Positions 1-8,430 of a stretch of DNA of 64,000 bases are shown here, piece by piece. The notes under the pieces were generated by a model, which did no database searches, was not told the DNA's origin, and saw only the letters and a program-made list of their open reading frames with translations. Position 1 is the stretch's first letter. The number at the start of each line of letters is the position of its first letter. Both the position numbers and the translations under genes were made by a program. Source of the DNA: Pseudomonadota bacterium (GTDB taxonomy: Bacteria; Pseudomonadota; Alphaproteobacteria; Rhodospirillales; Magnetospirillaceae); the NCBI GenBank assembly GCA_021781575.1, contig JAJXWP010000016.1:22882-86881 (forward strand), in the 5' to 3' direction.

Positions 1-906
1 ACGGTCTCCGCCTACATGGCCCATGTGCAGGCCAATGCGGAGGAATGCGTGCGGCGGGAAATTGTCAAGCTGCAGGACGGCCGTTTCGAAGTCGAAATGG
101 ACGATGGCGGGGTCATTCGCCTGGCCATCACGGTTGACCGCCGGCAACGTTCGGCCCGCATCGATTTTACCGGCACCTCGGAGCGGCGCCCGGGCAACAC
201 CAATGCCCCGCTGGCGGTGGGCAAGGCCGCGGTACTCTATGTGTTCCGGACGCTGGTTGATGAGCCGATCCCGCTCAACGAAGGCTGCCTGAAGCCGCTT
301 GAGCTGGTATTTCCCGAGGGATCCATGGTCAATCCGTGCTATCCGGCGGCGGTCGTCGCCGGCAACGTGGAGACTTCCCAGGCCATCGTCGATTGCCTCT
401 TCGGCGCCCTGGGACTCATGGCGGCGTCGCAGGGGACGATGAACAACCTGACATTCGGCGACGCATCCCGCCAATATTACGAAACCATCTGCGGCGGCGC
501 GGGGGCCGGCGCTGATTTCGACGGCGCCTCCGCCGTTCACACCCACATGACCAACAGCCGCTTGACCGACCCGGAGGTGCTGGAATGGCGTTTTCCGGTT
601 CTGGTGGATGGGTTCGCCATTCGGCGGGGCTCCGGCGGCGCCGGCCTGCACCGTGGCGGCGACGGAGTGATCCGCCGCTTGCGGTTTCGCCAGCCGATGA
701 CCGCCGCCATCCTGTCCAATCGCCGGCGCATCGCACCCTTCGGGCTGGCTGGCGGCGAGGCCGCTCTGCCGGGACGGAACCGGGTCGAGCGTGCCGACGG
801 GCAGGTTGAGGAATTATCGGCGACGGCGCGGGTGGAGATGGCCGAAGGGGACACCATGGTCATCGAGACCCCCGGCGGCGGGGGGTTCGGGATGGTTTCG
901 AAATAG
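1..906 (+). CDS. Hydantoinase B / 5-oxoprolinase-type subunit, 3' part only
   Basis: The reading frame is open from base 1, so the true start lies outside the window; about 301 C-terminal residues are present. The protein matches the hydantoinase B/HyuB family, whose members hydrolyse or carboxylate cyclic amides and ketones (N-methylhydantoinase, acetone/acetophenone carboxylase, 5-oxoprolinase) with ATP together with a HyuA partner. Family-like segments include DFTGTSERRPGNTNAPLAV, the run around GNVETSQAIVD, and the Gly-rich end ETPGGGGFGMVSK. No substrate can be assigned without the HyuA partner, which is probably upstream. A convergent PEP-CTERM gene follows after about 30 bp. Confidence 0.9.
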   Translation, partial: TVSAYMAHVQANAEECVRREIVKLQDGRFEVEMDDGGVIRLAITVDRRQRSARIDFTGTSERRPGNTNAPLAVGKAAVLYVFRTLVDEPIPLNEGCLKPLELVFPEGSMVNPCYPAAVVAGNVETSQAIVDCLFGALGLMAASQGTMNNLTFGDASRQYYETICGGAGAGADFDGASAVHTHMTNSRLTDPEVLEWRFPVLVDGFAIRRGSGGAGLHRGGDGVIRRLRFRQPMTAAILSNRRRIAPFGLAGGEAALPGRNRVERADGQVEELSATARVEMAEGDTMVIETPGGGGFGMVSK

Positions 907-935
907 TTCCGCCGCCATCCCGACCACCGCATTGG

Positions 936-1577
936 TCAGGCCCGCTTGCGGCGATAGACCGCGCCCAAGCCGAGAAGGCTCACCGCCAGCAGAGCCAGAG
1001 ATGACGGCTCCGGAACGTTGACCACCAGGTCGGCCGGAGTGCCGTTGGCTTCGACGTACCACAGGGTGGCGTCGCCGCTGCCCAGCATGAAGGAGGTGGG
1101 TTCCGCCGTGGTCGGCGCCGATGCCGCCGAATCCATCAGATTCGTATCGCCCTGGAACAGGCTGGCGCCGTCATCATGGGTGACGATACCGCTCAACGGT
1201 CCGCTGAGCGACTGGATCTCGAACAGCGTCGAGGTCCCGAATCCGCTGGTGCTCAAAGTCGAGCCCAGGCCCCCGCCGGTTACGGTGAGGCCGGAGACCA
1301 ATCCGCCGCCCGAGTTGATGAAGTCGGCGATGGTGGGCGAGCCGGACTCGACCTGGAAGGCGAGAGGGCCGGTATAGGTGAATGTCGCCACCGGGGTTCC
1401 GCTAGCCAGGGGGTTGCCCGGCAGGGCTTGGCTGTTGGCGGAGGTGATGCTGCCGCCGCCGCTGCCGTTGAATACGGTGAAAGCGAACGTGCCGTCGAGA
1501 ATGCCCGCTTGTGCCGTCGGTGCGCTCAGCAGCGCCGCAAGGCCAAACGCTGCGAAGGCGAGTTTACCGTTGAACAT
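936..1577 (-). CDS. PEP-CTERM sorting domain protein
   Basis: A 213-aa exported protein. It has a Sec signal peptide at about residues 1-24 (cleavage after PTAQA) and a low-complexity Gly/Ser/Thr-rich body. The C-terminal sorting signal consists of VPEP at about residue 188, a hydrophobic segment (LALLAVSLLGLGAV) and the basic tail YRRKRA. In known systems this tail is processed by an exosortase in the inner membrane and the protein is sent to the surface or an exopolysaccharide matrix. The body resembles no enzyme I recognise. The start ATG at 1577 is preceded by TTGGAGAACGA, a good ribosome binding site. A sigma54-like promoter lies just upstream (separate entry). Confidence 0.88.
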   Translation of the reverse strand: MFNGKLAFAAFGLAALLSAPTAQAGILDGTFAFTVFNGSGGGSITSANSQALPGNPLASGTPVATFTYTGPLAFQVESGSPTIADFINSGGGLVSGLTVTGGGLGSTLSTSGFGTSTLFEIQSLSGPLSGIVTHDDGASLFQGDTNLMDSAASAPTTAEPTSFMLGSGDATLWYVEANGTPADLVVNVPEPSSLALLAVSLLGLGAVYRRKRA

Positions 1578-1613
1578 ATTCGTTCTCCAACATTGGCGCT
1601 CGTGTCGTTACCG

Positions 1614-1630
1614 TTGCAGGAATTGTGCCG
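1614..1630 (-). promoter_or_regulatory. Candidate sigma54 (-24/-12) promoter of the PEP-CTERM gene
   Basis: On the minus strand this reads CGGCACAATTCCTGCAA, with GG and GC separated by exactly ten bases as in the sigma54 consensus TGGCAC-N5-TTGC. The -12 GC lies about 40 bases before the ATG of the PEP-CTERM gene, leaving room for a short leader. PEP-CTERM genes in several proteobacteria are known to be sigma54/PrsR controlled, which fits. No enhancer site was identified. Confidence 0.5.
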
Positions 1631-1890
1631 CACTGCGAAATCAATGCGTTATGAGGCACTCTCTACCACTTCTGTAAAAAAAGCCGACAAGCAGTGGCCG
1701 AGGCCGGAACGGGCCGATCTGTGGTGAAAATCCGACCGCTGGTGTGGGGGGCTGCCATCAGCTTCGCCTGCTACCGCCGCCAAATTTCCGAAATGGAAAA
1801 TTATTGTTTCCATCATCCTGGTCTTGCGGTATGAGGAATGATCTGGAGCGCTTGCCGGGCCGCGCTGCGCAAAGCGAATGGAGCGGACGA
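1631..1890. other. Intergenic region upstream of the IscX-like gene
   Basis: Together with the promoter above this makes a 313-bp gap between two divergently read genes. It is AT-richer than its surroundings around 1660-1680 and 1785-1835. A frame on the plus strand is open through 1744-1890 but its residues do not look like protein family sequence; I take it as an untranslated extension of the IscX-like frame. No convincing sigma70 promoter or repeat was seen. Confidence 0.4.
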
Positions 1891-2121
1891 ATGACCTGGG
1901 ACGATTATCAGGAGATCGGCGAAGCCTTGGCCGAGACCTACCCCGACGCGAACTACCTGACGATTTCTAATGAAGAGCTGATCCGGCTGGTGCTCGCCTT
2001 GCCCGATTTCCAGGGATCGGCGACCCCCGATGCCCGGGATTTGTCGGCAGTGAGCTTCGCCTGGATCGCCGCCGCGGCCGGGCCGGACGACAGCAGCCCC
2101 TATGAGAGGGTGGCGGACTGA
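1891..2121 (+). CDS. IscX-like (DUF528) small protein
   Basis: A 76-aa acidic protein starting MTWDDYQEIGEALAETYPD. IscX family members begin with W-x-D/S-x-x-E-I-G/A-E-A-L-x-x-x-Y-P-D and have a central LPDF-type motif; here LVLALPDFQG occurs at about residues 36-45, and the length matches the family. IscX is an iron-binding adaptor that modulates IscS and frataxin in Fe-S cluster assembly. The ATG at 1891 was chosen because it gives the family N-terminus and has GGAGCGGACG just before it. The isc operon is absent here, so the gene is displaced, and the C-terminal third diverges from the family. Function in Fe-S assembly is inference from homology only. Confidence 0.62.
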   Translation: MTWDDYQEIGEALAETYPDANYLTISNEELIRLVLALPDFQGSATPDARDLSAVSFAWIAAAAGPDDSSPYERVAD

Positions 2122-2161
2122 CTCCGCCGGATCCGGTTCTCCAGGCCGGCAGGGGGCGTGC

Positions 2162-3811
2162 ATGGAACTGGTCGATGGCCAGATGCCCGGGATCTATTGG
2201 CAGTCGCGCATGGGGAACAATTCCGACGGCATCGGCGGCAATTGCCATCGCTACGACGTCGTCACGGCGGATGCCGAAGGCCGGTTGGCTCGGGAGTATT
2301 TCATCGTCGATCTGGGCGTCAAGCTGGGCCACCAGCGCAGTGGCTATGCCTGCGAATTCCCGTCGCCCGAGGGCCTGCTGCCGCGAGCCGGCGGCCGCAG
2401 GGCGCCGCAAAGCGTCGTGGCGCCGGCCGCTCTGCTGTTGACCCATGCCCATGAGGATCACCTGGGTGCCGTCCGCCATGTTCTCGACATGGGATTTTCC
2501 GTTCCCCCGGTCTATTGCACCGCGTTCACCGCCCAGCTGCTCGACAAATCGCTGGTCAATGCCGGCATCGAACGGCAACGGCGCCCCCGGATCGTCGTCA
2601 TTCGGCCCGGGGACGTGGCAAGGATTGCCAATGCCGATGTGGAGTTCGTTGCCGTCGATCATATGCCGGGCGCTGTCGCCTTATCTCTTCGCACCGCCGA
2701 GGCGAGCGTGTTCCACACCGGCGACTATAAATTCGACGACAGCCTTCTGTTGGGAGAACGCGCCGACCTTCAGCGCTTGCGGGCCATCGGCAGTGCCGGG
2801 GTGGATGCGGTGGTCTCGGACTCGACGGCCGTCAGCGAAGTCGGCGACAAGGTGGCGGAAGCCGAGATCCGCCGGACCCTCACCGGGCTGGTCGCGGCGA
2901 ACAAGGGGCGCGCCATCATCGCCGGCATTCTCGGCACGCAGCTCGACCGCCTGGTGTCGCTAGGCCGCGCGGCGGCGGCGAACGACCGCTTCCTCGTCGT
3001 CACCGGCCGTAGCCTGGAGGACAACCTTCGCGCCCTGCGGCTGAGCGGCATCGACATCGATGCGGCGGCCGGAACTCACGTCATGGTCCCGGCGGAAGCC
3101 GCCGAACTGGCCGCCAGCAGAGCCTTGGTGGTGACCACCGGGGCCTTCGCTCAACCCCATGCCGGGCTGACTCGCGCCGCCGAACGCCTTCCCAATGGCC
3201 TGCTGGTGGACGGCGACACCACGGTGATCATCCCGCAGCGGGCCATCGCTCCGGTCAAGGCGGCGCATTCGGCCATGGTGGACAGGCTGGAAAGACTGGG
3301 CGCCACGGTGATCACTGCCGAGCGGGCCGAGACCTCGGGCATCGGGCCCATTCATCAATCCGGTCACGCCATCGAAAAGGATACCAGGCTGCTTTACAGT
3401 CTGCTCAGGCCGACGCAGATCGTCGCCCCGATGCACGGCAATACGGCCCAGTTGGAAGCCAACGCCCGCCTTGTCCGGTCGCTGGGCATCGCCGCCCTGC
3501 CGCTGGAGGGCAACGGTGCCGTTGTCCGCATCACCCATGGGGTGGCCGAGGTCGTCGGCCGTGAAGCGGTCCGGCGCATCGGCGCCGCCGAAACCGGCGA
3601 ACACAAGCAATTGCCGCGGGCGCGCAAGGGTGAGGGGCGCGGCGGCGCCCCCGCGCCGGCGGTGTATCGGTACGATGAACTGGATGCCGACGGCAGGACT
3701 GTGCTGGCCGCCGATATTCGTCCGGCCACACGACCGAACCGGCCGAAGGCCGCCAGACGGCCGCCGGGACCCGGATTGCGCGATATGGCGGGTGACCGGC
3801 GGGGGCGTTAG
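2162..3811 (+). CDS. RNase J-like metallo-beta-lactamase/beta-CASP hydrolase
   Basis: 549 aa. The metallo-beta-lactamase metal site is visible as THAHEDHLGAV (about residues 94-104) and HTGDYKF (about 186-192). The beta-CASP motifs follow: SDSTA (about 219, motif A), HQSGH (about 397, motif B) and PMHGN (about 423, motif C), in the order and spacing of ribonuclease J, a 5'-3' exo/endoribonuclease. The C-terminal end (about residues 480-549) is basic and Pro/Arg-rich and unlike the usual RNase J C-terminal domain. The ATG at 2162 is preceded by GGCAGGGGGCG; an earlier in-frame start at 2102 would overlap the upstream gene. It sits ahead of secretion-like genes rather than in a typical rnj context, so its RNA or DNA substrate is unknown. 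Confidence 0.8.
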   Translation: MELVDGQMPGIYWQSRMGNNSDGIGGNCHRYDVVTADAEGRLAREYFIVDLGVKLGHQRSGYACEFPSPEGLLPRAGGRRAPQSVVAPAALLLTHAHEDHLGAVRHVLDMGFSVPPVYCTAFTAQLLDKSLVNAGIERQRRPRIVVIRPGDVARIANADVEFVAVDHMPGAVALSLRTAEASVFHTGDYKFDDSLLLGERADLQRLRAIGSAGVDAVVSDSTAVSEVGDKVAEAEIRRTLTGLVAANKGRAIIAGILGTQLDRLVSLGRAAAANDRFLVVTGRSLEDNLRALRLSGIDIDAAAGTHVMVPAEAAELAASRALVVTTGAFAQPHAGLTRAAERLPNGLLVDGDTTVIIPQRAIAPVKAAHSAMVDRLERLGATVITAERAETSGIGPIHQSGHAIEKDTRLLYSLLRPTQIVAPMHGNTAQLEANARLVRSLGIAALPLEGNGAVVRITHGVAEVVGREAVRRIGAAETGEHKQLPRARKGEGRGGAPAPAVYRYDELDADGRTVLAADIRPATRPNRPKAARRPPGPGLRDMAGDRRGR

Positions 3812-3899
3812 GCCCCGCCCGGAAGTGGCGCAGTTGCGTCCGAACCGACCCTGCGGCGGGATCGAGGGGCGACAGGAGCGGATTTGAGCGGGGGTATCC

Positions 3900-5699
3900 T
3901 TGAAGAGTCGTCGCCTCGCCCTCTCGCTCGTCTTCTATCCCTTGGGTTGGGCCGCCCTGACGGCCACATGGCTGCTGCTCATCGGCGCTTTGGGGGTGCC
4001 GCTATACCGGGAGCTCTTCGGCTTCGATGCCCTTGACCACTCCCAGTGGACCGGGCTCGTCTCCTTCTTCCGGAATGGCGGTGCCATCCCGCTCGATTTT
4101 GCCGCATTAACCATTGGCCTTGCCCTAAGCTGGCTGGCCGGGGCGCTGGTGTTCATAGGCCGCCGGCATTCGCTCGCTCGGGGGGTGCTTTGGACGCTCG
4201 CCGTGGTTGACTGGTCCGGGCTCGTCGCAGTTTCGATTGCGGCCGCCGCCTGGGTGAGCCACGGATGGAAATGGGCCCTGAGGGCGATGTCGAACACGGC
4301 GCGGCGGCTGGCCGACGGGCGCGGTCGGATCGGGGGCCGGCCGGCGCCGACAGGGATGGTCGATGGTGGCGCAACGGAGCGAGGCACCGCCATCATTCCT
4401 TCGCAAGCGAAGGCCGAGGATGCCGGGGTCAAGTCTCCCGGCGCAACCGAACCGACCGCGGCAGCGGCCCAATCAACGCTTGTCGGGAGCCGGGTCAGCG
4501 GATCGGCGCGGGAAGCGGCCGATGCGGCGGCTTTGGGGCGGGCCGTGGTGCTCGTCGACGTCTGGGTCGATCCGCCGCCGCAATGGCTCGATGAGGCTCT
4601 GCGCGAGGAAGTGGAGGCGGTATCCGCCGACGGCTGGGGCAGCCTTGTCGAACTCGGCGGCGCCGGCCGGCGACTTCTTGATGTCATGACAACATACCGC
4701 ATCCTGCCCGGCGATCCGCAATGTTCGGCTGCGGTCGGGCAACTTGTGGCGGCGCAGGCGGCCGAACCCGACAGCGGGGGAAGGGGCCAGGGTCTCGACG
4801 ATGGTGGCGACGGACCGGTCGATGACACGGCGAAGGCGCTGCCGCCGAATGGCGGGCCGGGCCTGACGCTTTCAGCCGCCTGGCTCTGCGATTTGCTCGA
4901 TAATCACGCGATGCTGGAGGATTATCGCCGCGGCGGCGATGCCGATCAGTTCGAGGAGCAATGGGGCGCGGTGTACCGGCAAACCCGCAGCCAGTTGGCC
5001 GAGGCGATGCGGGCGATGGACGAGCGGGACTGGGCCAGTCTGGATCGCTTTCCCGATCGCGCCGGTCGCGCCCGCGTGCTCACCGACCGTCTTCGTGAGG
5101 AATTCCGCCGGCCGGTGGTGTCCGCCGAGACCGCGGAGCCCACCAAGGCCGAGACCCCGCCTCCTCGGCCCATGGCGTCGCCGGCGGACCCGGCCGCTCC
5201 ATCCGCCACGCGGAAGCTCGAGGCGGTATTGGCCGCCCATGGATTTGCCGCGTGCGCCCTGCCTGATCCGTTTTCCGGCGCCCCGCCGGCCGCCGCCGAT
5301 CTGCTCGCCCACCGGGGCGACCTTGGCATCCTTCTGCGATTGCACTTCCTTGGCGACGTCACTTGGAAGCTGGACGCGGGGTATCTGGCGGCCTGGCAGG
5401 CGCCTGGCTGTCCGGCAATCGTCTCCCCCTGTCGGGATCTATGGCGGCGGCTCGCCTTGATGCGTTCGATGGGCAAGCCAAGAGGAGAGCTGCGCGGGAT
5501 AATCGTAGTGTTCGGCGGGGCTTTCGCCGACGAGGCGCCGGTTGCGGCGGCGGTCCATCGGGAGCGCGATCGCACCGGCGTGGAAATTGTCTGGCTCGAC
5601 GAGGTCGGTCATCCGCTTCCCAGCCTGACCCCGCGGCTGGCCGAGCTCAGCGGGGACCCCCCAGAAGGAGGATGCCGGCCGCTTGCCGGGCCGCCATGA
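3900..5699 (+). CDS. Inner-membrane protein of unknown function with large soluble C-terminal part
   Basis: 599 aa from a TTG start (3900). Three hydrophobic segments occupy roughly residues 8-30, 60-82 and 90-118 and probably anchor it in the inner membrane. A low-complexity Ala/Gly/Pro linker follows (about 135-215). Two soluble parts follow: about 215-420, helical and acidic, and about 440-590, which includes an alpha/beta-looking stretch (RGIIVVFGGAF, then TGVEIVWLDEV) that could be a nuclease-like or nucleotide-binding fold. I recognise no family. Its place between an RNase J-like enzyme and VirB1/VirB6-like genes suggests a component of the same secretion/conjugation-type set; that is inference. 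Its 3' end overlaps the convergent transglycosylase gene by about 53 bp. Confidence 0.6.
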   Translation: MKSRRLALSLVFYPLGWAALTATWLLLIGALGVPLYRELFGFDALDHSQWTGLVSFFRNGGAIPLDFAALTIGLALSWLAGALVFIGRRHSLARGVLWTLAVVDWSGLVAVSIAAAAWVSHGWKWALRAMSNTARRLADGRGRIGGRPAPTGMVDGGATERGTAIIPSQAKAEDAGVKSPGATEPTAAAAQSTLVGSRVSGSAREAADAAALGRAVVLVDVWVDPPPQWLDEALREEVEAVSADGWGSLVELGGAGRRLLDVMTTYRILPGDPQCSAAVGQLVAAQAAEPDSGGRGQGLDDGGDGPVDDTAKALPPNGGPGLTLSAAWLCDLLDNHAMLEDYRRGGDADQFEEQWGAVYRQTRSQLAEAMRAMDERDWASLDRFPDRAGRARVLTDRLREEFRRPVVSAETAEPTKAETPPPRPMASPADPAAPSATRKLEAVLAAHGFAACALPDPFSGAPPAAADLLAHRGDLGILLRLHFLGDVTWKLDAGYLAAWQAPGCPAIVSPCRDLWRRLALMRSMGKPRGELRGIIVVFGGAFADEAPVAAAVHRERDRTGVEIVWLDEVGHPLPSLTPRLAELSGDPPEGGCRPLAGPP

Positions 5700-6348
5700 T
5701 AGACAGTCGCGGCTGGTCCCGGACCGGCGGCCCGGGCCTGGCGCGGCGCCGGACTCCGGCGGCGGCATGGCGGCCGGCCGCACAGCCGGCAAGACCAAGG
5801 GCGGTGCGGGTGGCCGGGCTTGTGGCATCGAGATGGGATGCCACCCGGCACAGATAGCTGCGCTGCGCCGCCGGCGCGGAGCCGTGGTAGTGGGCAATGG
5901 CCGATAGCCAGTCACCGTATCGGCGATGCAGGCGATCGAGAAATCGAGCCGCATACCAGACATTGTGTGGCGGCTTCAGTGCCCATTCGGGGCTGGTGAC
6001 GCGATCGAGGTGGTATCGCATGTGGATCTGCATGCAGCCGATAGCGACATCGCGTCGCGGGCTGCCATCCGGCCGGCGCAGCTTGGTCACGGCCACCGCG
6101 TAATTGGCGGCCATCATCGGGGCGCCGGCGATGTTCAGGGCCCAAGGGTGTGGCGTGCCATCTCGGCCGCTTTCCGTCACGGCGATGGCGCCGAGCAGGC
6201 CGGGCGGCAACCGGAAAAAATCTTCGGCTTGGGCAATGATCGGGAGGCAATCCGACGACTGATCGGTCGTGGCCGCCGCTGCCGCCGGCGGCAGCAGGTT
6301 GGCTGCGATGGCCAGCAACATCAGGGCTGCCGGTAAGATGAAGGGCAT
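5647..6348 (-). CDS. Lytic transglycosylase, SLT domain (VirB1-like)
   Basis: 233 aa. A signal peptide covers about residues 1-25. The SLT/lysozyme-like fold is marked by LLGAIAVTESGRDG (catalytic Glu at about residue 59), GCMQIHMRYH (GxMQ motif, about 103-112), and NVWYAARFLDRLHRRYGDW plus AIAHYHG near 130-160. Enzymes of this kind cleave peptidoglycan to 1,6-anhydro-muropeptides so that envelope-spanning complexes can assemble. The tail after about residue 185 is Arg/Ala-rich and overlaps the 3' end of the opposite gene, so it may be a read-through extension. The gene is transcribed away from the VirB6-like operon, from a shared upstream region at about 6349-6442. Confidence 0.85.
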   Translation of the reverse strand: MPFILPAALMLLAIAANLLPPAAAAATTDQSSDCLPIIAQAEDFFRLPPGLLGAIAVTESGRDGTPHPWALNIAGAPMMAANYAVAVTKLRRPDGSPRRDVAIGCMQIHMRYHLDRVTSPEWALKPPHNVWYAARFLDRLHRRYGDWLSAIAHYHGSAPAAQRSYLCRVASHLDATSPATRTALGLAGCAAGRHAAAGVRRRARPGPPVRDQPRLSIMAARQAAGILLLGGPR

Positions 6349-6442
6349 GTCGACAAACGTATCCCAATAAGAAACATTCGTCTAGCGTGAGCGGCTTTGC
6401 CGAGTTACTCTGTGACTTGCTTTGTTGCAGAGGGGGCAATCG

Positions 6443-6685
6443 ATGCCCGCAGCCACCGAGTGCTACACCATCATCGGCAGGTACGACGACACCGGTGAAA
6501 CAACGGTTGCCGTCGTTCCCTACGATGCATCGACCGGGGATCCCCATATGACCGCGCTCCGTCACACCGGCGAGTTGTCGGCCGAGGGAGAGTTCGAGGT
6601 GGTCGCGGTCCTACGGGGGAGATCCGATCTTCTGGTGACGCAGCAATCGCTGCGGCTTTATTGCGAACGGCTGCTGGCCAAATGA
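6443..6685 (+). CDS. Small protein of unknown function, first gene of the VirB6-like operon
   Basis: 80 aa, soluble and acidic, beginning MPAATECYTIIGRYDD. I recognise no family. The ATG at 6443 is preceded at good distance by AGAGGGGGC, preferred over two TTG codons at 6422-6427. Its stop codon overlaps the ATG of the next gene (ATGA at 6682), so the two are translationally coupled. The predicted alternation of short beta-like segments (YTIIGRY, TTVAVVPY, FEVVAVLRG) suggests a small beta-rich domain. The role is unknown; the context points to a secretion-like machine. Confidence 0.6.
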   Translation: MPAATECYTIIGRYDDTGETTVAVVPYDASTGDPHMTALRHTGELSAEGEFEVVAVLRGRSDLLVTQQSLRLYCERLLAK

Positions 6686-6924
6686 CCGAGCATCCAGAGC
6701 GGCTCGGCGCGATGAGGGCGCTGGTCGACGGGCTGCTTCCCGAGTTGCCCGGCGGACGAAGACAGAGGTGGGCTGTGCTGACTCTGCTGGTCGGCGTGAT
6801 GATTGTGGACGCCGTTTGGTTCAAGCGGGCGGTGTTCGGCTCGGCCATCTGGCGGGCCTGCTCATGGGGGATGGTGGTCGCCGGCCTTCTCGCCGGGATC
6901 ATCGGCCGTTGGCGGCGGCGGTGA
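6682..6924 (+). CDS. Small two-helix membrane protein
   Basis: 80 aa. Two hydrophobic segments (about residues 29-47, LTLLVGVMIVDAVWF, and about 55-74, SWGMVVAGLLAGIIG) end in the basic tail GRWRRR. It starts at the ATG of an ATGA overlap with the upstream gene and its stop overlaps the GTG start of the downstream VirB6-like gene (GTGA at 6921). Size and topology are compatible with a VirB2/VirB3-like or accessory component, but no signature motif is visible, so no assignment is made. Confidence 0.6.
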   Translation: MTEHPERLGAMRALVDGLLPELPGGRRQRWAVLTLLVGVMIVDAVWFKRAVFGSAIWRACSWGMVVAGLLAGIIGRWRRR

Positions 6925-8324
6925 GCGGAGGGTGCTTCCACCGGTGGTCCGCCTCGCGATCCGTGACTTCTGCCGGTCTTATATTGGCGGCGACCTACCC
7001 GGTGCCGGCCTTGGCCGGCCAGGTCGATGATTGGAAGACGCGCCTGGTCACCGGCTGCTGGTCGTGCGATACCCTGAACGAAATCAGCGACATCGGCCTG
7101 GGCGTGGGGGAGCAGGCGTTCGCCGTCCTGGCAGGGCAAACGGCGACCCTTCTCGGCTTGCTTATGGGGGTGTGGATCCTGTTCTTCGCCGGGCGTTTGT
7201 TCCTACCCTTCGGTCCCGAAGGGAGTCCCGGCGCGGTGTGGAACGAAGGGGCGAAAAAGCTGTTCCGCTTCGCCGTCGTTCTGGGCTTCCTGCAAAGCAG
7301 CCAGCCGTTCTGGGACTATGTGTTCATTCCTTTGATGTCGGCCAGCATGGGTCTTTCCGCCGGCATTATGCAAATCAGCGACCCGTTTGAAGCCGACCGA
7401 GGGACACCTGAAGCGGCGGGAAGTTCGGGCCAAAACAACTACTGCGGCGATTCGGCGGATGGTTCCGGCCTGATCGGAGCGGAATCCGTCATGCATCGGA
7501 TCGACTGCCCTTTGGCCAAGATCCAGAGCCAGTTCGCCAAAGGCATCCTGGTTGGAATTGCCGTGATCAGCGGCGACGTCCACTACAATCCCGTGGCGTC
7601 GACGATAAACAGCATAGTCAATCCTCTGGCCGGAGCGGGCGATCCATCGAATCACGCGGACAGCTTCGTTGGATATTTCGTCAAGAATGTCAATGATCTG
7701 GTATCCGGCGGCATACTCATCGCGGTCTATTTCGCCGGCTTCTTGATATACCCTTTGTTGCTGGTCGACGTCGTCATGCGGATTTCGGTGGTCACGGTCA
7801 TCTCGCCGTTGGCGATCGCCGCCTCCATGTTCAAGCCGACTCAACGGCTTGCCGACAGGGCCGTGTGGCATCTGGTGCAAGCGGGCCTGACCCTGGCCTT
7901 CGCTTCGGTCGTCGCGGGGATCGCCAAGGCGCTGCTCGCCTACACCTTCAGCCACATTCCCACCGCCGACGGCAAGCAACTGGCCGACTGGAATTCGCTG
8001 GTGGCAGCGCTGGAGGGCGGGCAGATCGCCATCGATCTGTCCACGGCATCGTTCTATACCCTGGTCGGCGTCGGCGTGCTGCTGATCTTCATGCTGCGCG
8101 AATCCGGCCGCATGGCCCATGAATTCACCGGGGCTTCGTCCGATAACGGCACCGGGGCCGGCAAGGCTGTCGCTGCGATGGCCGGCAAGGCCGCCGGCAT
8201 CACGGGGAGCGTCGCTCAGGCGGTGGTCACCGGGCAGGTGATCGGCGGCATGAGCCGCGGAGAACGTCTGCCGCCAAGGGATCGCGTCGACGATCGGGCG
8301 AGCGAGGTGACGGGAAATGAATGA
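6921..8324 (+). CDS. VirB6/TrbL-like polytopic membrane protein
   Basis: 467 aa from a GTG overlapping the previous stop codon. A signal-peptide-like N-terminus ends near residue 33 (ALAGQ). A CWSC pair (Cys46, Cys49) follows, as seen near the N-terminus of some TrbL/VirB6-type proteins. Several long hydrophobic segments cover about residues 68-90, 112-135, 255-300, 320-345 and 375-395, followed by an Ala/Gly-rich cytoplasmic tail. VirB6/TrbL proteins form part of the inner-membrane channel of type IV secretion systems. No VirB4, VirB8-B11 or VirD4 gene is in the window, so this is either an orphan relic or part of a split system. The family call rests on topology and context. Confidence 0.6.
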   Translation: MSGGCFHRWSASRSVTSAGLILAATYPVPALAGQVDDWKTRLVTGCWSCDTLNEISDIGLGVGEQAFAVLAGQTATLLGLLMGVWILFFAGRLFLPFGPEGSPGAVWNEGAKKLFRFAVVLGFLQSSQPFWDYVFIPLMSASMGLSAGIMQISDPFEADRGTPEAAGSSGQNNYCGDSADGSGLIGAESVMHRIDCPLAKIQSQFAKGILVGIAVISGDVHYNPVASTINSIVNPLAGAGDPSNHADSFVGYFVKNVNDLVSGGILIAVYFAGFLIYPLLLVDVVMRISVVTVISPLAIAASMFKPTQRLADRAVWHLVQAGLTLAFASVVAGIAKALLAYTFSHIPTADGKQLADWNSLVAALEGGQIAIDLSTASFYTLVGVGVLLIFMLRESGRMAHEFTGASSDNGTGAGKAVAAMAGKAAGITGSVAQAVVTGQVIGGMSRGERLPPRDRVDDRASEVTGNE

Positions 8325-8430
8325 TAGGAAATGAACGTGATATGGCCGTCGCATAAAATTGTCAGCCAAAGCAAAACCGATTATCCTCGCCAGTCTTTGG
8401 GAAAATAATCTGCCCGGTGGGGGTGGTCGG

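Noticed and set aside
1176..1727. Long plus-strand frame opposite the PEP-CTERM gene
   Set aside because: It lies antisense to a well-supported exported protein and its composition is typical of a GC-rich shadow frame.
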